50,887 nucleotides of DNA, from contig VMCJ01000062.1 in NCBI GenBank assembly GCA_008081395.1, positions 1 to 50,887 of the forward strand. Direction: 5' to 3'. Source of the stretch: Rhodospirillales bacterium (GTDB lineage Bacteria > Pseudomonadota > Alphaproteobacteria > Bin95). The translations under genes and the position numbers were made by a program. The notes under the pieces were generated by a model. The model saw only the letters and a program-made list of their open reading frames with translations. It was not told where the DNA came from and searched no databases. Shown here piece by piece: positions 40,608 to 49,784 of the stretch (the first letter of the stretch is position 1; every line of letters begins with the position of its first letter).

Positions 40608-41879
40608 CTACTCTGCTGCCTCCAGGTTTCGGGGAAGTGGTGTTGAACGATGGTCTGCGGCCATCGGCTTTGGCCACCAGTGGTTTTGCCACTCGTCATC
40701 CCAAATATCTTTAAGCTGTGGTAGTACCTGCTCGGCATATAATTTAGTGTTATACATGGCGACATCACGGCTCATATTTCCGTACTGCAGTAGCAGCATC
40801 AGTTGCCCCACATGGAGTTCTTGGGCGACTTCTTTAAGCTTTTCTGCCACCTGATCTGGAGTACCAATTATCACATACCCATTGTCAAGAATTGCATCAA
40901 ATTCACGTGCTTTTTTGTCTACTACCAAGGCTGTCTTATTATCACTTGCTACACGAGATACTTGGCCCTGAATGCCCGCACGCATGGTGGCCTCTGTGGT
41001 ATATCCCGGCGGAGTTGCATATCTCGGATCAACATGCAGGCAACGACCGTAGAAATATTCAGCTGGCTCCTTATAGAGTTTGTAAGCTTCTTCTTCCGTC
41101 TCAGCCACGCCTACAAACTGCAAGAACCCAGCTCTGTAAGGGTTTCTATCCTTGCCTAGACGATCCATCTCCTCCCAAAAGCCCTTCATTGTGGCCATCC
41201 CAGCCTTGTATCCATAATACGAGAGATAGCAATAAACGTAGTCCATCTCAGCACACCATTGCCACGTCTCTACTGAGCCACCGCCTGGTATCCAGACCGG
41301 TGGGTGAGGATCATCTTGAACTGGCCTTGGCCATACATTGACATAGCGCTGCTGATTGTATCGACCATTGAATGAGAATGTTTCCTTCTCCTTCCAGGCT
41401 TTCATGACAAGATCGTGCGCCTCCAGATATCGCTCTCGAAGCATGGATGGGTTCTGACCATAGGCGTAACAAGTATCCATAGGAGTGCCTACTGGGAAAC
41501 CTGCGATAAGGCGGCCTCCTGATATACAATCGATCATCGCAAACTCTTCAGCAACACGCGTTGGCGGGTTGTAGAGAGCGAGCGAGTTACCCATCACGCA
41601 CAAGGCTGCATTACTCGTTCGTCTGGCCAGTGAAGAAGCAATCAGGTTTGGCGACGGCATCAATCCATACCCATTGGAGTGATGTTCGTTGACACAAATC
41701 CCGTCAAAACCGCAATCAGCTGCGTATTCCAGCTCATCCATAAAGTCGTTGTACATGCCATGTGCTTTGCGCGGATCAAACAGAGAGGAATGAACATCCA
41801 CCCAAACCGAAGGATGATTGTCTCTGAAATCATCAGGCAAGTCGGTGTAGGGCATTAAGTGGAACCAGAGCTGCTTCAT
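40608..41879 (-). CDS. LLM class flavin-dependent oxidoreductase (bacterial luciferase-like monooxygenase)
   Basis: GFDGICVNEHHSNGYGLMPSPNLIASSLARRT, GGRLIAGFPVGTPMDTCYAYG, PPVWIPGGGSVETWQW. Confidence 0.92.
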   Translation of the reverse strand: MKQLWFHLMPYTDLPDDFRDNHPSVWVDVHSSLFDPRKAHGMYNDFMDELEYAADCGFDGICVNEHHSNGYGLMPSPNLIASSLARRTSNAALCVMGNSLALYNPPTRVAEEFAMIDCISGGRLIAGFPVGTPMDTCYAYGQNPSMLRERYLEAHDLVMKAWKEKETFSFNGRYNQQRYVNVWPRPVQDDPHPPVWIPGGGSVETWQWCAEMDYVYCYLSYYGYKAGMATMKGFWEEMDRLGKDRNPYRAGFLQFVGVAETEEEAYKLYKEPAEYFYGRCLHVDPRYATPPGYTTEATMRAGIQGQVSRVASDNKTALVVDKKAREFDAILDNGYVIIGTPDQVAEKLKEVAQELHVGQLMLLLQYGNMSRDVAMYNTKLYAEQVLPQLKDIWDDEWQNHWWPKPMAADHRSTPLPRNLEAAE

Positions 41880-41943
41880 GATCAGGGTCTCCTGGCTAAA
41901 ATTCAGTGATAAAATAGTAACGCGTCTCTTTTAGTTATGTCTA

Positions 41944-42732
41944 TTACGCGTATGTTGCTTGGACCTCACCAAATGGCCCAAAATCAGCAATAAAAGTTTC
42001 TCCGACTTTGGGGCGAAGCATACCTGTCAATGTGCCAGTGCTTATGATTTGTGATGCCTTCAGCCCATCCCCTTTTGAGGAAAGTTCATTGGCAAGCCAA
42101 TGGACTGGGGTTATTGGGTCATCTATCGAATCCCTTGCCACTCCCTCCCGTCGCAGAACACCATTTGCAGATAACGTTATGCGTTGGTTAGAAATATCTC
42201 GATTTTGCCAATCAGAAATCGCAGGTCCAATTACAAGCGAGCCACCACCACTTCCATCTGCCAATATGCCAGACAAAGGTGGGAAGAACTCATCATGGAC
42301 AAAGCGACATTCTGCTAATTCAATTCCAATATGAATGGTCTCAACAGAATCAAGGATGTCTGCTCGCTTGGAAGGTGTCGAGCGGCTTGGCAAATCTGAG
42401 CCTATGAGCACCATATATTCTGGTTCAGGAATTGGGCTGCATTGCTTATCATATTCGACTGCCCCTGGGGTCTTCAAAATTTTCCCTGAGAAAACGCGCC
42501 CATAAATTGGCCTATCAGTGCGCAACTGCGCTTGTATCCTTGGCTTATTCGCAGCTATCTTCCAGCCAACTACACCCCAACCAAGTTGCTTGGCCACCTT
42601 GGAGGCGACGCGATAGGCGGCATCTTGATCCGGTGGCACCAAATGCTCTTGAAGGCCACTTTGCTGCCTTCCTTCAGACCGCAATTCTGTTAATAAATCC
42701 ACTAACTGTTTCTCAGCAGGAAAATCCATCAA
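41944..42732 (-). CDS. Fumarylacetoacetate hydrolase superfamily, 2-keto-4-pentenoate hydratase-like (MhpD-like)
   Basis: YRVASKVAKQLGWGVVGWKIA, PIPEPEYMVLIGSDLP, VHWLANELSSKGDGLKASQIISTGTLTGM. Confidence 0.88.
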   Translation of the reverse strand: MMDFPAEKQLVDLLTELRSEGRQQSGLQEHLVPPDQDAAYRVASKVAKQLGWGVVGWKIAANKPRIQAQLRTDRPIYGRVFSGKILKTPGAVEYDKQCSPIPEPEYMVLIGSDLPSRSTPSKRADILDSVETIHIGIELAECRFVHDEFFPPLSGILADGSGGGSLVIGPAISDWQNRDISNQRITLSANGVLRREGVARDSIDDPITPVHWLANELSSKGDGLKASQIISTGTLTGMLRPKVGETFIADFGPFGEVQATYA

Positions 42733-42846
42733 GCACTCCCAGACGAACTACAAATAACCAACGCAAAAATAAGGGAAATATTTCTGATTGGTCTCTTCAT
42801 CTGATAGACCCCCAGGATAAAAACTTTAAGAGTGGTTCAGTTTAAA

Positions 42847-43524
42847 ATGCCCAAAATTCTTAAAAGAAGCCTCTCATATATCTATCTGGCCAGCTTAATG
42901 ACAGTATATGGGTGCGGATCCACTACAACACTCATATTACCAGAAAAAACACCAGTTAAAGTTCAAGCTGCAATAAAACCTGCAACAGATTCACCATCGC
43001 TAACTATTATCCAAAAAACAAAAAAACTGGAAAAACAAGCAAAGTTAATTTTGACAGCTAATTTAAAGCCATCAGAAATCGAACAAAAAAGCCCTGAAAA
43101 AATGATGTCGTTTTTATATTCGAGAATGATGTCGAGGAAAGAATTAAAGAGATCAATAGATTCTTTAAAAGACAGTCGCAGGCTTATTTATTTAGTAAGG
43201 AAATATAACAAGGACCATGAAATTGATTCAGTTAATTCGAAGGCACAAATGATTTCTGATATCGCAGAAATCGAATCGATGTTTGGAGAACCTGAAAACG
43301 CTTGGCAGCTAACCCAAGAAGCATTTTCATACGACCATAAACCCATTTTAACTTACACCCTTTATGCCCACTTTTTGGTTTTGCAGGGAAAAGACGACGA
43401 AGCTGAAAAGGTTCGACAGAAACTATTGCGTGAAAGGGGTAATGAATCAGAAGTCCTTCATTCAACTTATTTGAAGGTTCTTTTGAATCGAGCGGACGCA
43501 AAACAACTTAATACGTCCAGATAG
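42847..43524 (+). CDS. Hypothetical lipoprotein, Lys-rich, possible helical repeat at C-terminus
   Basis: Signal peptide ending in a lipobox-like TVYG|C; ATG at 42847; no recognisable family. Confidence 0.6.
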   Translation: MPKILKRSLSYIYLASLMTVYGCGSTTTLILPEKTPVKVQAAIKPATDSPSLTIIQKTKKLEKQAKLILTANLKPSEIEQKSPEKMMSFLYSRMMSRKELKRSIDSLKDSRRLIYLVRKYNKDHEIDSVNSKAQMISDIAEIESMFGEPENAWQLTQEAFSYDHKPILTYTLYAHFLVLQGKDDEAEKVRQKLLRERGNESEVLHSTYLKVLLNRADAKQLNTSR

Positions 43525-43631
43525 GTCTGAAAATTTTTGCAAATGAACTGTTTGGGAATCCCGAGAAGCGAATAATTTCAGGAATTCCTATTTTTGGAAA
43601 AAACCAAGTCGGAGCACCATGCTCAGATAAA

Positions 43632-43708
43632 TGGTCGGAGCGGCAGGATTTGAACCCGCGGCCCTCTGCTCCCAAAGCAGATGCGCTACCAGGCTGCGCT
43701 ACGCTCCG
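43632..43708 (-). tRNA. tRNA-Pro(TGG)
   Basis: Minus strand: acceptor CGGAGCG/CGCTCCG, anticodon stem-loop CTGCT-TTTGGGA-AGCAG, T arm GCGGGTTCAAATCCTGC, encoded CCA. Confidence 0.96.
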
Positions 43709-43738
43709 ACTCCCCTCTTCATAGAACTCCTTGGTACC

Positions 43739-45001
43739 TCAGGTCAATCGGCGTCTTAACTCCGGATACAAGAAGTTTGCAATTAAGTAACAAAAAAATC
43801 CGATACTCGTCACAGTAATGACGGCCACAGCCGCGTCTCCGACCGTTTCTGCTATCCACCCAACATTCAAAATACCGATAGGCCCACAGCCAATACACAT
43901 TGCCAAAACGCCCATCACTCGCACCCTCATGTTCGAAGGTGCTCTCGCTAAAATGAGGCCTGACTGCATTGATCCAAAGCCCGAAAGCCCAAACCCTGCA
44001 ATGAAAAGAAAACCACCTGCCATGAAAATTAAAGCTGTCCCTCCAAGCAAACCCATCCAAGCGAATAAACCCATGCAAACGATATATGTACCGGCGCCAA
44101 TCGCAAAAATGCGGGCAAGTTGAGAAGGCCGCGCGAAGGCCGCAACAAGGGTAGCGCCGCAAAGGGCACCTAAACCCTCCAAACTTGTTAATGTTCCGGT
44201 TTGCAATGCACTCATACCAAAATTTTGACGACCAATAACTGGAAGCATTGAGACACAAGCAAAACCGAAGAGGTTTAAAATTATTGTCACTACCAGAACC
44301 GCCTGTATGACCCTTTCCTGACGAATATATCGCAGGCCTGATGTCAAACTTCTTAAGACGGGTTCTCGTCCAATTCCTTCACTTCTTATCCCTCGCCGCA
44401 CCCCAGCAATTAAGCAAGCGCCTATAAGGCACACACATGCGCCGAATCCGAATGGTCCTTGAATGCCCACAAAATCTAAAAGAGCACCTCCAATAAATGC
44501 TCCCGACGCTCGGGTAATGCTGTTAGTGGCACTTTCTAAGCCCATAGCTCTTGGTAAGCGCAGAGGCCCCGCAATATCTCCAACCATGGTTCTACGTACT
44601 GGAAGCTCAAAAGACCAAAAAACACCAGAGAGGGTCACGCCTATGGCAACGTGCCAAAGCTCCAATTTTTCAAGAACAGCAAGGCCAGCTAACGAGAAAT
44701 ACATCGCGGCCATCGACACCATCAAGCTAACCAACAGAACCCGACGATCGAAACGTTCTGCCCACGCCCCACAGAAGGCACCTAGAAGAAACATAGGAAG
44801 CATGCGAAGAAAAAGCATCTGCGCTGTAATCAAGGCCGATCCCGTGATTTGGACTGTGTAGTAGCCAACTACCAACACATCCATCCACCGCATGACGCCT
44901 ACCATACCGCCAGCAAGCCATACTCGCATAAAATCTCTATCGATGAAGAGAGATGATGGCTTTTCGAGCGGCTCAGCTTGTGCTGATATCACTTCCTGCA
45001 A
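43739..45001 (-). CDS. MFS transporter
   Basis: RVWLAGGMVGVMRWMDVLVVGYYTVQITGSALITAQMLFLRMLP, CGAWAERFDRRVLLVSL; about 12 TM. Confidence 0.9.
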   Translation of the reverse strand: MQEVISAQAEPLEKPSSLFIDRDFMRVWLAGGMVGVMRWMDVLVVGYYTVQITGSALITAQMLFLRMLPMFLLGAFCGAWAERFDRRVLLVSLMVSMAAMYFSLAGLAVLEKLELWHVAIGVTLSGVFWSFELPVRRTMVGDIAGPLRLPRAMGLESATNSITRASGAFIGGALLDFVGIQGPFGFGACVCLIGACLIAGVRRGIRSEGIGREPVLRSLTSGLRYIRQERVIQAVLVVTIILNLFGFACVSMLPVIGRQNFGMSALQTGTLTSLEGLGALCGATLVAAFARPSQLARIFAIGAGTYIVCMGLFAWMGLLGGTALIFMAGGFLFIAGFGLSGFGSMQSGLILARAPSNMRVRVMGVLAMCIGCGPIGILNVGWIAETVGDAAVAVITVTSIGFFCYLIANFLYPELRRRLT

Positions 45002-45033
45002 TTTATTCCTTTCCCGTTTTTACGAGACACACA

Positions 45034-46119
45034 ATGCAAATTATAGAACACGCTCGACTTCGTGATGCCATCACAGCGATTTGTGCTGCAGGTGGAAGCG
45101 AAGCCAAAGAGGCTCGCATAGTTGCTGACAACTTAGTAGATGCCAATATGGCCGGACATGATAGCCATGGCGTTGGAATGATTCCTACTTATATCACCAA
45201 CCTTCTTAACGGAGGACTAAAGCCAAACGAGCACGCTGAGATTGTTGTTGATAACGGAGCAGTCATAGTCATCGATGGCCGTTCCGGTTATGGCCAGGTT
45301 ATTGGGCAAGAGGCGATGGCCATTGGCATTGATAGGGCAAAGAAATTTGGGGCTGCTTGTGTCGGTCTAAGAAATGCCCATCACATAGGAAGAATCGGAC
45401 AATGGGGCGAACAATGCGCTGCTGCCGGTTTTGTATCGACACATCATGTGAATGTTGTCGGCCATAAAGCTTCAGTCGCTCCTTTTGGTGGCTCTGATGC
45501 CCGTTACATTACCAACCCATACTGTGCTGTCATGCCAGCCACGGACAAGAATCCACCAACGGTACTTGATTTCGCAACTAGCTTCGTTGCTATGGGCAAA
45601 ATACGTGTTGCCAGAAATAAGGGTGAGCCTGCACCCGAGGGAGCATTGATAGACACAACCGGACAGCCAAGTCGTGACCCCAACATCATGTACACTGACC
45701 CTATCGGAGGTGCCCTTAACCCTTTTGGTCAGCACAAAGGTTACGGACTAGCTCTTCTTAATGAGATATTGCCATCGGCCATGACGGGCACCGTCGGGTG
45801 TAGACCAGAGACACGGTTTGACCCACCAAAGACCATTAACAATATGCTTTCCATTATTATTGACCCCAGCCGTCTTGTCTCCCGTGAACGGTTTAATGAG
45901 GAAACTGATGCGGCCATTTCTAACGTTAAAGGTTCTCCAGCAGCTGACCCATCAAAGCCGGTAGTTGTGCCAGGTGACCCAGAACGGATCTCTTGGAAGA
46001 AAAGAGACTCGGAAGGAGTACCGGTGGATGACGAAACCTGGCGAGAAATAACAGCATCAGCTGTATCAGTTGGTATGCGTGCTGAAGATCTTGACGTCAT
46101 CGCAGGCATTAAGGCCTGA
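45034..46119 (+). CDS. Ldh family oxidoreductase (paralog 1)
   Basis: GHDSHGVGMIPTYI, RNAHHIGRIGQWGEQCA, HKGYGLALLNEIL. Start at ATG 45034, not 44953. Confidence 0.93.
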   Translation: MQIIEHARLRDAITAICAAGGSEAKEARIVADNLVDANMAGHDSHGVGMIPTYITNLLNGGLKPNEHAEIVVDNGAVIVIDGRSGYGQVIGQEAMAIGIDRAKKFGAACVGLRNAHHIGRIGQWGEQCAAAGFVSTHHVNVVGHKASVAPFGGSDARYITNPYCAVMPATDKNPPTVLDFATSFVAMGKIRVARNKGEPAPEGALIDTTGQPSRDPNIMYTDPIGGALNPFGQHKGYGLALLNEILPSAMTGTVGCRPETRFDPPKTINNMLSIIIDPSRLVSRERFNEETDAAISNVKGSPAADPSKPVVVPGDPERISWKKRDSEGVPVDDETWREITASAVSVGMRAEDLDVIAGIKA

Positions 46120-46133
46120 GGAGAATATATAAA

Positions 46134-47225
46134 ATGCCAACTATTCAAGCTGATAAACTCGAAGCCGTATGTCGCCTAATTACAACTGCTCGCGGGTCTG
46201 CGGAAAAGGAAGCAGATCAGGTTGCACGAAATCTGGTCGTCGCAAATTTAAAGGGCCATGACAGTCACGGTGTGGGGATGTTGCCTCGTTACATCAAGTC
46301 GTCCTTTGTGGGAGAACTTAATATCAATTCTCATGCAGAAATTGTCACTGATCATGGGCTAATCGTACAGATTGATGGGAATCAAGGTTACGGCCAGGTT
46401 ATTGGTGAAGAGGCCATGGAGATTGGCATTGAACGCGCCAAAGCTTTTGGGCTCTGCATCCTAACAATTCGGAATTCCTATCACTTATGCAGAATAGGAG
46501 CCTGGGGTGAACAATGCGCAGAACATGGTTTAGTCTCCATGCATCATGTAAACGGATATGGCCATCCAGGTTACGTTGCTCCATTCAGGGGATCCGATGC
46601 GAGGATTTCAACTAACCCCTACTGCGTTGTCTTGCCAAAAACCGCTAATAACCCTCCGACTGTGCTAGACTTTGCAACCTCGGCTGTTGCTCAAGGCAAA
46701 ATTAGAGTTGCCAAAAATAAGGGTGTTGAAGCGCCAGAGGGCGCTCTGATTAACCATAAAGGTCAGCCAACTCGAGACCCGATGGTGCTGTTTCAAGAAC
46801 CAATGGGTGCTCTTGCTGCTGTTGGTGGAGAAGCGGCAGGCCATAAAGGTTACGGGCTTGCTTTTATCAATGAACTTTTTGGCGGAGTTCTATCTGGTGG
46901 TCATACATGCCGGCCAGAGACGCATCATGAACATGACGTTATCATCAATGGGATGTTATCAATCATTATTGACCCTGAGAAAATGACTGATCGTGAGAGC
47001 TTTGAGGCTGAAATTGATGCTGCAATTGCCCACGTAACCGCATCTCCAGCAGCTGACCCTGAAAAACCTGTCCTTGTCCCAGGCGACCCAGAGCGCCAGA
47101 CTTTAGCTGAGAGACGTTCTGAGGGTGTGCCTATAGATGACGAAACTTGGCGCGAAATCCTTGCAACCGGTCAAAGTGTCGGTATCGAGCCCGATGAACT
47201 GCGAAGTCTAGCAGCTGTGAATTAA
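46134..47225 (+). CDS. Ldh family oxidoreductase (paralog 2)
   Basis: GHDSHGVGMLPRYI, RNSYHLCRIGAWGEQCA, HKGYGLAFINELF. Confidence 0.93.
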   Translation: MPTIQADKLEAVCRLITTARGSAEKEADQVARNLVVANLKGHDSHGVGMLPRYIKSSFVGELNINSHAEIVTDHGLIVQIDGNQGYGQVIGEEAMEIGIERAKAFGLCILTIRNSYHLCRIGAWGEQCAEHGLVSMHHVNGYGHPGYVAPFRGSDARISTNPYCVVLPKTANNPPTVLDFATSAVAQGKIRVAKNKGVEAPEGALINHKGQPTRDPMVLFQEPMGALAAVGGEAAGHKGYGLAFINELFGGVLSGGHTCRPETHHEHDVIINGMLSIIIDPEKMTDRESFEAEIDAAIAHVTASPAADPEKPVLVPGDPERQTLAERRSEGVPIDDETWREILATGQSVGIEPDELRSLAAVN

Positions 47226-47306
47226 CGCACGTTGGCCCGTGAACTTCTAGGTTTGCAAGATTTTTAAAAATTAGGCCAATCATTAAAAAACTTTTGGAAA
47301 AATCAA

Positions 47307-47741
47307 ATGCCTGAATACATCCCTCCAGCAATCGATTGGGTACGTGAGCAAGTCGAGCTCTATGAAGGAAGCGGTGGCACTGAAGGAACAACTCTCAGAG
47401 ATACGGGGCTTCCATGCATTATTGTTACCCACCAAGGAGGTAAAACTGGAGGTATTCGGAAAATCCCTCTTATGCGGGTTAAAGTTGGACAAAGCTATGT
47501 GCTTGTTGGGTCTTACGGTGGTCGCCCGAAGAACCCTGTTTGGGTATACAATCTCCGAGCCCATCAGGACGTGGAAATCCGTGACAAAACTGAAGTCATG
47601 AAGATGCGTGTTCGCGAAGTTACAAACGAAAAGGAGCGAAAATCGCTATGGGATGCCAGCGTCGCAGCATTCCCCAGCTATGCAGAATACCAGGCTAAAA
47701 CCGACCGCACTATTCCAGTTTTTCTTGCTGAGCCAGTTTAG
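47307..47741 (+). CDS. Nitroreductase/deazaflavin (F420)-dependent oxidoreductase, Ddn family
   Basis: LPCIIVTHQGGKTGGIRKIPLMRVKVGQSYVLVGSYGGRPKNPVWVYNLRAHQDVEI is typical of the Ddn/FDOR fold. Confidence 0.87.
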   Translation: MPEYIPPAIDWVREQVELYEGSGGTEGTTLRDTGLPCIIVTHQGGKTGGIRKIPLMRVKVGQSYVLVGSYGGRPKNPVWVYNLRAHQDVEIRDKTEVMKMRVREVTNEKERKSLWDASVAAFPSYAEYQAKTDRTIPVFLAEPV

Positions 47742-47788
47742 TATTGAAGTTCTAGCACCCGCCGCTCAAATAGTTGCGGAACAATACT

Positions 47789-49108
47789 TCAAGCAGCAAG
47801 TTGACGGCGCCAGTATTGAAGTCCCGCACTGTTAGGGTGTTGCACCCCTCTTTCTGCAAGGAGGGATTCTGCAAGCTTTCGGCGGCCAGCTTTTACAGCG
47901 CTATCCACTAAAACCTGGGTGTAGAGATCACGTTGGGCATGACTGCCCCCAACGCGTACCCATTCCTCACGACTTGCAAGCAATCCATCACAAGCTTTTT
48001 CATAATCACCCATTGTATAAGCCGCGAAAGCATCAGCGAGGGGAATTGAGACCTCACTAGCCAAGTTAGCAGCCCAGCCCTCACCATCTGCTCTTTCTGC
48101 TAGCTGCTGCCTCTGTTTTGCAAGCGCCTCAGACCTCCCGGCCTTTGCCAGCGCCGCAGACACATGGCTTTCCGTGAAGGCAAGTAATTGGTCGTCCATT
48201 GTGGCTTCTGCCTGCCCGGCAAGAGCATGCCAACGACTCCCCACATCTACCCCAGTCATTTCTAATCGCCATAATAAGGCAGCCGCATTTTGTACGTCGA
48301 TGTATGCCGTCGAAGGAGCTGGATAGACGGCACTATCATATAGCGCCAAAGTTTCATCGTAGCTCCCAGAATCCCATAGAAATAGTGCTTTATGCCACCA
48401 TATGTGCCTAGCAAGTGGGGCTCGGTCATCCCAAGCATTTAGAGGGTAATTGATCCATTCAATCCCATCTTTATGGCGTCCCTGCATTTCCAGAACGTGC
48501 GCAACGGTATGGACTGCCCATAAGTCCTCTGGGCTATGCTGAAGCGCAGCCCGGCCACACATTTCAGCTTTCTCGTACTCCCCTGCTTCCTCGTAACCAA
48601 AGCCAAGCATTCCCAAATAATGGCCAAATCCAACCACATCTTTATCCCAAGCATGGCTAACTCTAAGAACGGAGTCTCGTAAATCGAGGCTCTTCCCTCG
48701 CCAAAATAGGGTCTGTTGGTGTAGCTGTTTCAAAACAAAAAGATCTAATGGCCACTCTGCCATGTGCTGCCCAAGTACCTTGGATGCATGAGGAAGATCG
48801 TTCGCGCTCAATGCCTTCAAGCCAGCAAGCCAACCCTTAGCTCTTTGAGTCAAGCCGCCAGGCTTTGCTTCCGCCTTAGCAATATGTTCTGCCACTACTG
48901 GTAGGAGATTTCGCGACTGCGCGCCCATCAGCATATAACCCTTCAGGAGTTGGGCCATGGAGCAGTCTGGGTCTGCGGAAATTGCCGCGTCTGCATATTC
49001 GACGGCGTCGAGCCTAAATTCAAAGAATCGCGCCACTGCCTTATCAAAATTCTCCACGCAAGCTGAGCTGCTGGTATCAAGTTGATATCCACGAACGTCT
49101 TGTAGCAT
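47789..49108 (-). CDS. TTC38-like tetratricopeptide repeat protein
   Basis: Repeats with DLWAVHTVAHVLEMQGRHKDGIEW and HIWWHKALFLWDSGSYDETLALYD. GGAG lies upstream of ATG 49108. Confidence 0.82.
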   Translation of the reverse strand: MLQDVRGYQLDTSSSACVENFDKAVARFFEFRLDAVEYADAAISADPDCSMAQLLKGYMLMGAQSRNLLPVVAEHIAKAEAKPGGLTQRAKGWLAGLKALSANDLPHASKVLGQHMAEWPLDLFVLKQLHQQTLFWRGKSLDLRDSVLRVSHAWDKDVVGFGHYLGMLGFGYEEAGEYEKAEMCGRAALQHSPEDLWAVHTVAHVLEMQGRHKDGIEWINYPLNAWDDRAPLARHIWWHKALFLWDSGSYDETLALYDSAVYPAPSTAYIDVQNAAALLWRLEMTGVDVGSRWHALAGQAEATMDDQLLAFTESHVSAALAKAGRSEALAKQRQQLAERADGEGWAANLASEVSIPLADAFAAYTMGDYEKACDGLLASREEWVRVGGSHAQRDLYTQVLVDSAVKAGRRKLAESLLAERGVQHPNSAGLQYWRRQLAA

Positions 49109-49312
49109 CTGAAACTCCCGGAGAAACATAGTCTCGAAAAACTGCAATATTTTAGCGATGAAATCTAGAAGAGAGGGATTGTTGGGTTATTTTCAAATAA
49201 TGACATTAATAGTCTGACAGGCTTAATTTACTCAGAGAGCGTTTAATTTCGCTAAGAAGCCGCATCCTGTTAAAGTAATCATGAAATTCCTTCCCCTTAA
49301 GGAGAAAGCCCT

Positions 49313-49768
49313 ATGCCCGGTCTGTACTATGAAGAATTCGAAATTGGTCAGGTTTTCAAACACGACCTAACACGAACCGTAACAGAGATGGACAACGTCC
49401 TCTTCTGTGCACTTACCCATAATCCTCAACCTCTTCATCTTGATGAAGAGTTTGGTAAAGCGTCGGAGCACGGAGGCCGGTTAGTAAACTCACTTTTTAC
49501 ACTGGGTCTAGTCATTGGTGTTTCTGTGGGGGACACAACTCTCGGGACAACAATTGGCAATTTAGGAATGACCGATACGGCCTTCCGCAACCCAGTTTTT
49601 CACGGTGACACAATACGATCGGAAACAACTGTAATCGACAAAAGAGAGTCAAAATCTCGCCCCACCCAAGGCATAGTCACTTTTGAACACCGCGGTTTTA
49701 ACCAACATGGAAAAGAAGTGGCTTACTGCAAAAGAATGGGCCTAATGATGAAACGTCCAACAACCTGA
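49313..49768 (+). CDS. MaoC family dehydratase (hotdog)
   Basis: YYEEFEIGQVFKHDLTRTVTEMDNVLFCALTHNPQPLHLDEEF. Confidence 0.92.
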   Translation: MPGLYYEEFEIGQVFKHDLTRTVTEMDNVLFCALTHNPQPLHLDEEFGKASEHGGRLVNSLFTLGLVIGVSVGDTTLGTTIGNLGMTDTAFRNPVFHGDTIRSETTVIDKRESKSRPTQGIVTFEHRGFNQHGKEVAYCKRMGLMMKRPTT

Positions 49769-49784
49769 ACAAAATAGGATAGAA

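Noticed and set aside
40892-41341. 149-aa plus-strand ORF
   Set aside because: Antisense to the LLM oxidoreductase; no family features.
43632-43708. tRNA-Pro as a possible integrative-element attachment site
   Set aside because: No integrase, no duplicated tRNA 3' end and no mobile genes detected on either side.
43719-44258. 179-aa minus-strand ORF with Cys/Arg-rich sequence
   Set aside because: Alternate-frame overlap within the MFS transporter 43739-45001, which has coherent TM structure.
45741-46148. 135-aa minus-strand ORF
   Set aside because: Antisense to Ldh paralog 1 and the start of paralog 2.
47740-47822. 11-bp direct repeat AGTATTGAAGT at 47740 and 47812
   Set aside because: Short, and spans the end of one gene and the 3' end of the opposite gene; compatible with chance.
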